The notes: generated by a model not told the origin, from the letters alone. A stretch of 8,194 bases of DNA from Ruminococcaceae bacterium UBA1213 (GCA_002309275.1 DBXL01000200.1:1-8194), one strand, 5' to 3'; positions 1-6,177 are shown, numbered from the stretch's first letter. A program made the numbers and translations.

Positions 1-320
1 TCTGCCTTTGCATACTTCTCCTCCAATGCACGAATATCCTCTTTTTTCATATCCACTGCACAGAATACAAAGTCAACTTTTGATACAACTTCCTCGACGT
101 TTGCAGCGTCAACGATTACCATATCTTCCATTGATTTCGGCATAGGCTTCTGTAAAGCCCAACGATTGCCTGCTGCCTCTTTATAAGTCTTGCCTGCTGA
201 ACGGCTGCTTGCTGCAAGAACCGTTACATTGAACCAGGGGTGATTCTCAAGCAGAGTGGCAAATCTCTGACCTACCATACCTGTTGCACCAATGATACCT
301 ACATTATACTTTTTTTCCAT
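1..320 (-). CDS. asd: Aspartate-semialdehyde dehydrogenase, 5' part (runs off the window)
   Basis: The enzyme reduces beta-aspartyl phosphate to aspartate semialdehyde with NADPH in the cytoplasm, the branch point to lysine/diaminopimelate, threonine and methionine. Only the first 106 residues are present. They show the nucleotide-binding loop GIIGATGMVGQRF at about residues 8-20, followed by a serine-rich stretch with SSRSAGKTY near residues 38-46 and a Rossmann strand with VDFVFCAVDM near residues 83-92. The catalytic cysteine and histidine lie beyond the window edge. The N-terminal wording (LLENHPWF, SSRSAGK) resembles the archaeal/fungal class of this enzyme rather than the classic E. coli class; this is recognition from memory, not a search. 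The ATG at 320 is preceded by AAAGGAGAG, a good ribosome binding site. A lysine riboswitch and its terminator lie directly upstream, so feedback repression by lysine is expected. Confidence 0.95.
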   Translation of the reverse strand, partial: MEKKYNVGIIGATGMVGQRFATLLENHPWFNVTVLAASSRSAGKTYKEAAGNRWALQKPMPKSMEDMVIVDAANVEEVVSKVDFVFCAVDMKKEDIRALEEKYAKA

Positions 321-370
321 AAATAACTCTCCTTTTAAAATTTTTATCCCCTGCTAATCTTTTGTAAATA

Positions 371-403
371 AAAAAACCGGCACACATAAGATGCAACCGG
401 TTT
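371..403 (-). terminator. Riboswitch-controlled intrinsic terminator upstream of asd
   Basis: On the minus strand the arms AAACCGG and CCGGTTT enclose a 16-nt loop that may itself pair weakly (GCAT with ATGT), and a run of eight T follows. It lies 27 nt beyond the lysine aptamer and about 50 nt before the asd start. This is the expression platform expected of a lysine OFF switch: lysine binding stabilises the aptamer and lets this hairpin form. I could not define the competing antiterminator with certainty. Confidence 0.85.
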
Positions 404-429
404 CATAAAAGCACTCAAAAAAATCATTC

Positions 430-592
430 GATAGCTCTCCATCATGCCTCTATGATGACAGCTGCATACCACTATGATATTCAGCCGAAACAATATATGC
501 CACATACTGCTTCTCGGCAGAAATGCTATTCACAAAGTATCACGGCTTCTGGCAAGCTCCTCTCTGTTACACGCACTTTCTGCACCTCTATC
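430..592 (-). promoter_or_regulatory. Lysine riboswitch (L box) aptamer controlling asd
   Basis: Read on the minus strand, the leader carries the conserved L-box blocks in order. GATAGAGGTGC (592-582) is the 5' strand of P1. A GCCGAG block occurs mid-aptamer. GCTGTCA is followed by a CATCAT/ATGATG hairpin (457-452 with 445-440). GGAGAGCTATC closes P1 (GATAG with CTATC). The size of about 163 nt and the five-helix arrangement fit the family. The element lies between a strong promoter and asd, a lysine-pathway gene, so the assignment is supported by both sequence and context. High lysine should favour the downstream terminator and lower asd expression. Confidence 0.93.
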
Positions 593-620
593 CGGAAAAG
601 ATTATACAAGATTTTAATAT

Positions 621-649
621 ATAATACCACGATTCATACAATTTGTCAA
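621..649 (-). promoter_or_regulatory. Sigma-A-type promoter of the lysine riboswitch-asd transcript
   Basis: On the minus strand TTGACA (649-644) and TATTAT (626-621) are separated by exactly 17 bp. Initiation near 613-614 would place the aptamer P1 helix about 20 nt into the transcript. The promoter begins only 11 bp beyond the stop codon of the transglutaminase-like gene, and I see no terminator between them. Confidence 0.85.
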
Positions 650-660
650 CTTATTTCTTT

Positions 661-2010
661 TCAGCCTATAATCAATTTCACTCTCAGGCATGAATTTTTC
701 TCATTCTTCAGCACGGCTATGCTCTTTTTGGATAATTGTTTCTCTGTCAGTTCATTGGCATGGTCTATATAATAATAATACTTATACGGCGATTGATAGA
801 ACATCCTATTGACATACTCACTGTACTCCATATCATCACCGAATTTTATATGAAGATAATGCCCGCCTTCGTTCACTTTTTCTACTATTGCACTAATTAC
901 CCTTGCATCTGTTTCACCGTCAAATTCATTGATGAATATGCCCTCTTTATTGTAGTAATTCATATTCATTGACGTACACAGCGGTACAAAAAAATTATAT
1001 CTTGCCTTTGAACTTATATCAATTTTTTCTCCCGAACGTATCGTTTCTATATCCGCATTAATCTTGTGGGTTCTTGTGATATTATCGCTGTCAAGATTGA
1101 AATACTCATATATAATAAATCCGTCTTTATCATTGTCATCCCATGTCGCATCAAGGTGATACCATTCATTATTCAGCTCCACAACGTTCCACATATGAGA
1201 TACGCCGTCACTCTCTCCCCTGACCGTCAGACACGGTACTCCTGCTTTGGAAAGAAGTATCTGCATAGCCTTGGCATACCCCTCACATACAGCCTCTCCT
1301 GTCACTATGGCACCATATGCCGAAAAATACTGCCAGCCATCTTTAGAACTCTCTATACCGCTTTTATACCTGCATACATTCAAAAGACCGTCATGCAGTA
1401 TCCTTTCTCTCTCATAGTCACTGAGTCCCGGCTGCAAAGAGCCTATCATTCCATCAACTTTTTTATTAAAAAGGCTGATACAGTCTGCACACTCCTCCGC
1501 TGAAAGCACAGAGTAAAATTCAATTATCGTGTCCTCATCGGTATAGGCATAGCCAAACAGATTCTCAAGCCAGAATATCTCCGGATTGTCATATATATAT
1601 GCATTGACAGCCTCCCTTATGTCAGACTCGGACATCCTTTCTCCACTTATATTCAGTCTTGCCATTCGGTAATGTCCGCTGTCGTCTGCACTCTCCGACA
1701 CGGAATAGACACTCTCACCTATCTTTTCATACAAATAACGTTTATTTTCACTGTCAAGGGCATTATATGCATATTTCAGCTCTATTGTATTATAGCCGTA
1801 GGGCATCTCTGAAGATACTTCCATATCTATATTATTATATTCCGCATTATCAGACTCCCCTTTGTCATCTATGATGACTGCATCAATATCTCCATAACTG
1901 ATTTGATTCCTTTTAGCTGTATTGATGATTAAAAATATACACGCCCCAAACAAAAGAATCGCTGTTCCCACAAATATCCCATACAGTATGCCCGACAATA
2001 TCTTTTTCAT
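661..2010 (-). CDS. Membrane-anchored transglutaminase-like (papain-fold) protein
   Basis: This 449-residue protein has a lysine-start signal-anchor: MKKILSG, then a hydrophobic helix at about residues 7-31, then positive residues. I predict a single N-terminal membrane segment with the rest outside the cell. Residues 75-155 resemble the region often found before the catalytic core in clostridial transglutaminase-like proteins (AYNALDSENKRYLYEKI, later YDNPEIFWL). The core shows the Cys-His-Asp triad expected of the superfamily: Cys242 in AVCEGYA, His272 in SHMWNVV and Asp287 in YHLDATWDD. Residues 330-449 match nothing I recognise. Such domains act as transglutaminases or cysteine proteases on proteins or cell wall; the substrate here is unknown. 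Start ATG at 2010 follows GAGGAT, 10 bp after the stop of the coiled-coil gene, so it is probably the last gene of the rsmD-coaD operon. A lipobox reading (FGAC, Cys24) is less likely because the hydrophobic stretch continues past the cysteine. Confidence 0.85.
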   Translation of the reverse strand: MKKILSGILYGIFVGTAILLFGACIFLIINTAKRNQISYGDIDAVIIDDKGESDNAEYNNIDMEVSSEMPYGYNTIELKYAYNALDSENKRYLYEKIGESVYSVSESADDSGHYRMARLNISGERMSESDIREAVNAYIYDNPEIFWLENLFGYAYTDEDTIIEFYSVLSAEECADCISLFNKKVDGMIGSLQPGLSDYERERILHDGLLNVCRYKSGIESSKDGWQYFSAYGAIVTGEAVCEGYAKAMQILLSKAGVPCLTVRGESDGVSHMWNVVELNNEWYHLDATWDDNDKDGFIIYEYFNLDSDNITRTHKINADIETIRSGEKIDISSKARYNFFVPLCTSMNMNYYNKEGIFINEFDGETDARVISAIVEKVNEGGHYLHIKFGDDMEYSEYVNRMFYQSPYKYYYYIDHANELTEKQLSKKSIAVLKNEKNSCLRVKLIIG

Positions 2011-2020
2011 ATATCCTCAC

Positions 2021-2506
2021 TTATTTCTTTGATGTCCGTTTCTGCTGGTTCTTATTCTGGAGAGTCATAAAACTCTGACGTGCCTTCTTGAGCGTGGCAA
2101 GCTGCTCCGACAACTCATCATCTGCTTTTTTCATGATATTCTCTATATAAGAACTTGCCGCATTCCTCATTTTTTCGGCTTCTTCATTCGCCTTGCTCAA
2201 TATCTCGTCTGCACTCTGCTGGGCATTGCGGGTTATTTCATGGCGGTCTATCAGCTCTCTTGACTTCGCCTCCGCTTCCTGAATAATCCTCTCTGACTCC
2301 TTCTTTGCATCAGACAATATTTTTGCCCTGTCAGCCACTATATTCTTAGCCTGTCTTATCTCCTGCGGGATATTTGCCTTCATCTCCGATATAATATCTC
2401 TCAAGCGGTCAACGTCCCTGACAACTGTTCTTCCACCCGTCAGAGGCAGAGTGTAGGCATTATCCACTACTTCCTGCAGTTCCTCTATCAGCATTTCCAT
2501 TTTCAT
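2021..2506 (-). CDS. Conserved coiled-coil protein of the coaD neighbourhood, function unknown
   Basis: The protein has 161 residues, is highly charged and mostly helical. An N-terminal helix (MLIEELQEVVDNA) leads to the block LPLTGGRTVVRDVDRLRDII at residues 20-39, then a long alanine/glutamate/lysine-rich heptad region at about residues 48-147 (coiled coil), and a basic tail. There is no signal peptide or membrane helix. Similar proteins beside coaD in Clostridia are often labelled 'ATPase' or compared with DivIVA or V-type ATPase subunit H, probably because of the coiled coil alone; no Walker motif is visible. The ATG at 2506 overlaps the coaD stop as ATGA, and AGGAG inside the coaD end gives a good ribosome binding site for this first ATG (Met3 and Met5 are alternatives). 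A structural or scaffold role is a guess. Confidence 0.8.
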   Translation of the reverse strand: MKMEMLIEELQEVVDNAYTLPLTGGRTVVRDVDRLRDIISEMKANIPQEIRQAKNIVADRAKILSDAKKESERIIQEAEAKSRELIDRHEITRNAQQSADEILSKANEEAEKMRNAASSYIENIMKKADDELSEQLATLKKARQSFMTLQNKNQQKRTSKK

Positions 2507-2997
2507 CTCAATTTACTCCTTTGCTTTATTCTTGACATTATCTCATCATGCACACATTCAGGTACAAACGGCTTTATATCTCCGCCAAGCAGACCTACCT
2601 GCTTTACAATACTCGAACTGAGAAACATATTCTCCGAATTGGTCGTAAGAAACATCGTTTCAACTTTATCATCAAGCTTCATGTTCGTAAGAGCCATCTG
2701 AAATTCATACTCAAAATCCGATACTGCCCTCAGTCCCTTTACGATGGCACAAGCCTTCTTCTGCTTCGCAAAATCGACAAGCAGTCCCTCAAAGCCTGCT
2801 ATCTCTACATTGGGTATATCAGCAGTCGCCTTTTTGAGCAAATCGATTCTTTCACCTATCGTAAACCATGTTTTCTTATCCATGTTCAGCAGAACTGCTA
2901 CTATCACTTTATCAAACAGTCCCGATGCACGTCTGATTATATCAAGATGTCCCATTGTAACCGGATCAAAACTCCCCGGACATATTGCTGTTCTCAT
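2503..2997 (-). CDS. coaD: Phosphopantetheine adenylyltransferase
   Basis: CoaD transfers AMP from ATP to 4'-phosphopantetheine, giving dephospho-CoA, the penultimate step of coenzyme A synthesis in the cytoplasm. The 164-residue length is normal. The nucleotidyltransferase signature is clear: PGSFDPVTMGH at residues 7-17, with the T-x-G-H catalytic motif at 14-17. KGLRAVSDFEYEFQMA starts at residue 87 (phosphate-binding Arg90), and FLSSSIVK at 125-132 is the second ATP-binding motif. The ATG at 2997 overlaps the rsmD stop as ATGA, and the coaD stop overlaps the next start in the same way, so translation of three genes is probably coupled. The rsmD-coaD pair is a widely conserved bacterial arrangement. 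Confidence 0.97.
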   Translation of the reverse strand: MRTAICPGSFDPVTMGHLDIIRRASGLFDKVIVAVLLNMDKKTWFTIGERIDLLKKATADIPNVEIAGFEGLLVDFAKQKKACAIVKGLRAVSDFEYEFQMALTNMKLDDKVETMFLTTNSENMFLSSSIVKQVGLLGGDIKPFVPECVHDEIMSRIKQRSKLR

Positions 2998-3545
2998 ATT
3001 CCTTCCACTTCCTTATGTGAATATACAGTTATCATTATTTTACCGTATTTATACTCTTTTTTCAATACAAAATCCTGTATTTCCCCCGGCATTTTCTCAT
3101 CGGCAGGGTGTTCGCATATGATTACTCCGCCTTTATTCATAACTTTTGTTATCCTCTCCAGCGTCTGCATTAATGCCCCTGTCCTGTACGGCGGATCAAT
3201 GAATACTATATCAAATTTTTCGGGCGTACCTGCTATATATGACAAAGTATCTGTATTCTTCACTACCGCATTTTCAGAAAGTCCCGTCACTTCAAGATTC
3301 TTTTTCACGATTTCACAAGACTGTCTGCTATTGTCAAGAAAAACGGCTTTCTTTGCACCTCTGCTCAATGCTTCTATACCCATTTGTCCTGAGCCTGCAT
3401 ATGCGTCAAGAAATACCCTGCCCTCTATGCCAAACTGCATGATACTGAAAACAGCCTCTTTCACTGCATCCGTTGTCGGTCTTACATCATTCCCTGACAG
3501 CGTATATAGCTTTCTTCCCCTTGCCTTGCCCGTTATTACTCTCAT
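2994..3545 (-). CDS. rsmD: 16S rRNA (guanine966-N2)-methyltransferase
   Basis: RsmD methylates N2 of G966 (E. coli numbering) in 16S rRNA using S-adenosylmethionine. The 183-residue protein shows the family hallmarks: RPTTDAVKEAVFSI at residues 22-35, the SAM-binding motif I FLDAYAGSGQMGIEALSRGA at 45-64, and the catalytic DPPY at 117-120 in DIVFIDPPYRTG. The ATG at 3545 is preceded by AAAAGGGA at about 8 nt spacing. It is the first gene of a four-gene operon driven by the promoter at 3614-3642. I infer an untranslated leader of about 60 nt. Confidence 0.95.
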   Translation of the reverse strand: MRVITGKARGRKLYTLSGNDVRPTTDAVKEAVFSIMQFGIEGRVFLDAYAGSGQMGIEALSRGAKKAVFLDNSRQSCEIVKKNLEVTGLSENAVVKNTDTLSYIAGTPEKFDIVFIDPPYRTGALMQTLERITKVMNKGGVIICEHPADEKMPGEIQDFVLKKEYKYGKIMITVYSHKEVEGI

Positions 3546-3613
3546 ACACTCATTCCCTTTTCAGCATTATTTGACAAAATATATAAAAACATTTTATCTA
3601 AAATCACATATAT

Positions 3614-3642
3614 ATTATCAAATAATTTCATCTGATTGTCAA
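3614..3642 (-). promoter_or_regulatory. Promoter of the rsmD-coaD operon, overlapping the uvrC stop
   Basis: On the minus strand TTGACA (3642-3637) and GATAAT (3619-3614) are spaced by 17 bp. The TGA stop of uvrC (3641-3639) lies inside the -35 hexamer. No terminator is visible between uvrC and rsmD, so uvrC read-through should add to expression from this promoter. Confidence 0.75.
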
Positions 3643-5483
3643 GTGCTTTTTTCATCTTTATGGTAATAATTATATACCGCTTCCGCTGCAGGTCTGTTCA
3701 TGCCCCTGACCTGCATAAGCTCCTCTATTTCAGCCGTGCTGATACGCTTTATCGTCTTGAAACAGGACAAAAGAGCTTTTGCCCTCCCCTGACCAATTCC
3801 CTCAATTTCCGTCAGACCGCTTGAAAAAGCTTTTTTCTTTCTCGCCTGCCTATGATAGCCTATCGCAAATCTATGCACTTCTTCCTGTATTTCCGATACA
3901 AGTGTAAATGCCTGTCTTTTTGACGTTATGGCTATTTCACCGCCGTCACCTGTGATGGCTCTGGTACGGTGACTGCCGTCTTTTACCATTCCAAACAGCG
4001 GTATATCCAACTCAAATTCCTCCAATACAGACTTTACTGCCGATACCTGCCCTTTTCCTCCGTCAAGCAGAATTAAATCAGGCAGTTGTCCGAATCCCTT
4101 TCCGCTGTCCTTGTCTTTGAAATATTCCTCAAAGCGTCTTGTCAGCACCTCTCTCATGGATTCATAGTCATTCTGACCTATAAATCCCTTTATTTTAAAC
4201 CTCCTGTAAGACTCTTTAAACGGTCTGCCGTTTTTAAAAACTACCATGCCTGCAACATTCTCTGTTCCCATTAAATTCGATATGTCATACGACTCTATCA
4301 ACACGGGTATTTTCTTCAGTCCAAGCAGTTTCGACAGCTCATCAAGTGCCGATAATTCATGCCCTAAATGTCCGTGGCTCTGGGCAAGCCTCTCCGCTGC
4401 ATTTCTTCGGCACATCTCCAGTATATCATGCTTTTCGCCCTTTTTGGGATAAGCAAATTTTACTTTCTTTCCCCTTAATTCACTCAGCCTTTTTTCAAGC
4501 AGTTCTCTGTCCTCAATTTCTCCGTCAAGCGTCACCACAGGCGGAATATTCTCCCTCATTTCATAATACTGCATGACAAACTCTTGCCTTGCCAAAGGCA
4601 TTTCTGCATTTTCGCCGAAGTTCTTTATTAAAAAATCCTCTTTATCATACAGTCTGCCGTCAGAAAATCTCAGTACCGCAAAGCAGGCATCTCCTTCTTC
4701 TGTCATCACCGCTATAACATCCTGTTCACCTGCATTGGTTGCAATCACTTTTTGTTTTTCCGTTATCTTCTTGACTGCCTTTATCCTGTCACGCAGTTTT
4801 GCCGCAAGCTCAAAGTCAAGATGTTCCGCTGCTTTATTCATCTTTTCCGTCATTATCCCTATGACATCACTGCCGCCCTTTTTCAGAAACTCCACTGCAC
4901 TGCTGACACTCTCGTTATATTCATCAAGCGTGACTTTTCCACAGCATACTCCCATACACTGCTTGATATGATAATTCAAACATGGTCTGCTTTTTCCAAT
5001 ATCTCTCGGAAAACTTTTGCTGCATGACGGCAAACCAAATATCTTTTTTGCCTCATCAACGGCATTTTTCGCATACCACGAACTCATATACGGTCCCAAA
5101 TATTCTGCCCCGTCGTCCTGCTTCTGCATTTCAAAGCTTATCTTTCTCCACTCGTCATTCGACACCCTTATATAACTGTATCCCTTATCATCTTTCAGCA
5201 ATATATTATACTTCGGCTTATGCAGTTTTATCAGACTGCATTCCAACACAAGTGCCTCAAACTCACTTTCACACAGTATATAATCAAATTCATTGACATT
5301 CATCACCATCTGTCTGACCTTTTCGGCATGGTTTCTGTCTGAGCCGAAATACTGACTTACACGGTTTTTTAATGCCTTTGCCTTGCCTATATAGATAATT
5401 TCACCGCTTCTGTCTTTCATTATATAAACTCCCGGCGTGAGCGGAAGTTTCATTGATTTTTCCCGCAGTTCCCTTAATTCCAC
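3639..5483 (-). CDS. uvrC: Excinuclease ABC subunit C
   Basis: UvrC makes the 3' and 5' incisions around bulky DNA lesions after UvrA/UvrB damage recognition. All domains of the 614-residue protein are present. The GIY-YIG nuclease is at about residues 14-95 (PGVYIM, then IIYIGKAKALKNR). Four cysteines, C154, C168, C176 and C180, sit in the spacing reported for the UvrC iron-sulfur cluster. A UVR/UvrB-binding helix pair lies at about 208-242. The RNase H-like nuclease has candidate catalytic residues Asp400 (SYDIS), Asp439 (NDYES), Asp474 (LLDGGKGQ) and His537 (EVHRFA). Two helix-hairpin-helix motifs are at about 555-608. The start is GTG at 5483; the internal ATG (Met11) would leave too little before PGVY. 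The ribosome site is a G-rich GGGGG, weaker than its neighbours'. It begins 22 bp after the ptsH terminator's T tract and I see no private promoter. Confidence 0.96.
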   Translation of the reverse strand: MELRELREKSMKLPLTPGVYIMKDRSGEIIYIGKAKALKNRVSQYFGSDRNHAEKVRQMVMNVNEFDYILCESEFEALVLECSLIKLHKPKYNILLKDDKGYSYIRVSNDEWRKISFEMQKQDDGAEYLGPYMSSWYAKNAVDEAKKIFGLPSCSKSFPRDIGKSRPCLNYHIKQCMGVCCGKVTLDEYNESVSSAVEFLKKGGSDVIGIMTEKMNKAAEHLDFELAAKLRDRIKAVKKITEKQKVIATNAGEQDVIAVMTEEGDACFAVLRFSDGRLYDKEDFLIKNFGENAEMPLARQEFVMQYYEMRENIPPVVTLDGEIEDRELLEKRLSELRGKKVKFAYPKKGEKHDILEMCRRNAAERLAQSHGHLGHELSALDELSKLLGLKKIPVLIESYDISNLMGTENVAGMVVFKNGRPFKESYRRFKIKGFIGQNDYESMREVLTRRFEEYFKDKDSGKGFGQLPDLILLDGGKGQVSAVKSVLEEFELDIPLFGMVKDGSHRTRAITGDGGEIAITSKRQAFTLVSEIQEEVHRFAIGYHRQARKKKAFSSGLTEIEGIGQGRAKALLSCFKTIKRISTAEIEELMQVRGMNRPAAEAVYNYYHKDEKST

Positions 5484-5504
5484 AAAAATACCCCCGTATA
5501 AATC

Positions 5505-5534
5505 AAAAAAGCACCGCTGTGTTCATTGCGATGC
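5505..5534 (-). terminator. Intrinsic terminator after ptsH
   Basis: On the minus strand GCATCGC and GCGGTGC form a 7-bp stem with one G-U pair and a 10-nt loop. AAA before and TTTTTT after the stem complete the terminator. It lies 27 bp after the ptsH stop and ends 21 bp before the uvrC GTG start. Confidence 0.85.
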
Positions 5535-5561
5535 TTTCCTGTTTGCCGTGTACAAAAATAA

Positions 5562-5828
5562 TTATTCTGAAAAACCAGACTGTACGAGTCTGACAAGACT
5601 GTCAACAGCTGCTTCTTCATCTGCACCGTCAGCAATAACCTTGATGTTTGTGCCGCCAACAATGCCGAGTGAGAGAACACCAAGAAGGCTCTTTGCATTG
5701 ACACGTCTTTCTTCCTCTTTCTCTACCCATATAGAAGACTTAAACTCATTTGCCTTCTGAATGAAGAACGTAGCGGGACGAGCATGAAGACCTACCTGAT
5801 TCTGCACCATAACTTCTTTAACGTACAT
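5562..5828 (-). CDS. ptsH: HPr phosphocarrier protein
   Basis: HPr passes phosphate from enzyme I to the sugar-specific EIIA proteins of the phosphotransferase system. When phosphorylated on its regulatory serine by HPr kinase, it is the corepressor of CcpA. The 88-residue protein has GLHARPATFF with the active His15, so it is an HPr and not a Crh paralogue, which lacks this histidine. The regulatory serine is Ser47 in NAKSLLGVLSLGI, one position later than Ser46 of B. subtilis HPr. The extra residue lies in the acidic EKEEERR segment at residues 36-42. The ATG at 5828 follows a near-perfect AGGAGG at 7 nt. It has its own extended -10 promoter and terminator, so it is probably monocistronic with some read-through into uvrC. 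In many Clostridia, HPr-like genes and uvrC both occur around the hprK-murB-rapZ-whiA cluster, which may explain the pairing. Confidence 0.95.
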   Translation of the reverse strand: MYVKEVMVQNQVGLHARPATFFIQKANEFKSSIWVEKEEERRVNAKSLLGVLSLGIVGGTNIKVIADGADEEAAVDSLVRLVQSGFSE

Positions 5829-5878
5829 AGTGAATCCTCCTCAACAAATAAGATTTTAAACCCCTAAACATTTTTCAG

Positions 5879-5916
5879 TTACGGAAACAATCCTCCGTAA
5901 AAACATTTTAATGTTT
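5879..5916 (-). promoter_or_regulatory. Tandem stem-loops in the ptsH 5' leader
   Basis: The first element is AAACATT-AA-AATGTTT on the minus strand (5916-5901), placed at the predicted 5' end of the mRNA. The second is TTACGGA/TCCGTAA (5900-5894 with 5885-5879), a perfect 7-bp stem with an 8-nt loop. The second carries a GGAGGA sequence in its upstream arm and loop that resembles a ribosome binding site but has no suitable start codon after it. A role in mRNA stability or as a protein-binding leader is inference; no known riboswitch class was recognised. Confidence 0.5.
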
Positions 5917-5922
5917 GACCTG

Positions 5923-5952
5923 ATTATAACACAATTAATACACAATTAGCAA
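5923..5952 (-). promoter_or_regulatory. Extended -10 promoter of ptsH
   Basis: On the minus strand the -10 TATAAT (5928-5923) is preceded by TGT, giving the extended form TGnTATAAT. A -35 match TTGCTA (5952-5947) lies 18 bp upstream. Short A-tracts and a small inverted repeat (AAGTT/AACTT, 5964-5979) sit just upstream of the -35. Initiation near 5916 gives a leader of about 88 nt. No convincing cre (CcpA) site was seen. Confidence 0.75.
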
Positions 5953-6071
5953 TAGCCTTTTTCAAGTTTTCTTCAACTTTGTTTTTATGAACGATAATAA
6001 AGTAAGCTTAACTATGGTGTTTTGTGCATTTTGCTGTACCAAGTTTAAAATTTTAGGGGCTCAACGCTATA

Positions 6072-6177
6072 TTTTTCACTCCAAAAATTTCCAAATGTAT
6101 ATTTTTTCTCCATTTTTGTATATTTATCCATATTTTCGGATATTTTCTCCAAAAAAATTCCTATTTTCTTATTTTTT
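6072..6177. repeat. Phased A/T tracts, predicted intrinsically curved DNA
   Basis: Eleven A or T runs of 3-8 bases (most 4-8) have centres near 6074, 6086, 6094, 6104, 6115, 6124, 6134, 6144, 6154, 6165 and 6174. The mean spacing is about 10 bp, close to one helical turn. Several units on the minus strand look like degenerate decamers (GGAGAAAATA, TCCGAAAATA, TGGATAAATA). In-phase A-tracts bend DNA. Their position 120 bp and more upstream of the ptsH promoter suggests an architectural or promoter-stimulating role, which is inference. Confidence 0.65.

Noticed and set aside
1930..2010. Lipobox (FGAC) making the transglutaminase-like protein a lipoprotein
   Set aside because: Position -3 is Phe and the hydrophobic stretch continues for several residues after Cys24, which fits a membrane anchor better.
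3543..3553. A three-codon frame (ATG AGT GTA TGA) whose stop overlaps the rsmD start
   Set aside because: The only ribosome site (AAAAGGGA) directly abuts its ATG, so it is unlikely to be translated; the spacing suits the rsmD ATG.
3571..3600. TTGACA on the plus strand with a possible -10 about 17-18 bp downstream
   Set aside because: The -10 candidates (TTATCT, TATCTA) are poor and the promoter would only drive antisense transcription into uvrC.
2548..3666. A 372-codon open frame on the plus strand opposite coaD and rsmD
   Set aside because: It is fully antisense to two clear genes, has no ribosome binding site, and its serine/tyrosine/isoleucine-rich translation looks like the complement of their codon use.
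5474..5704. A 76-codon minus-strand frame overlapping ptsH and the uvrC start
   Set aside because: It is out of frame inside ptsH and runs through the terminator; the peptide resembles nothing.
5822..5868. A short frame starting at an ATG near 5868 in the ptsH leader, running over the ptsH start
   Set aside because: The nearest ribosome-site-like sequence is about 20 nt upstream in a stem-loop, so an upstream peptide is not supported.
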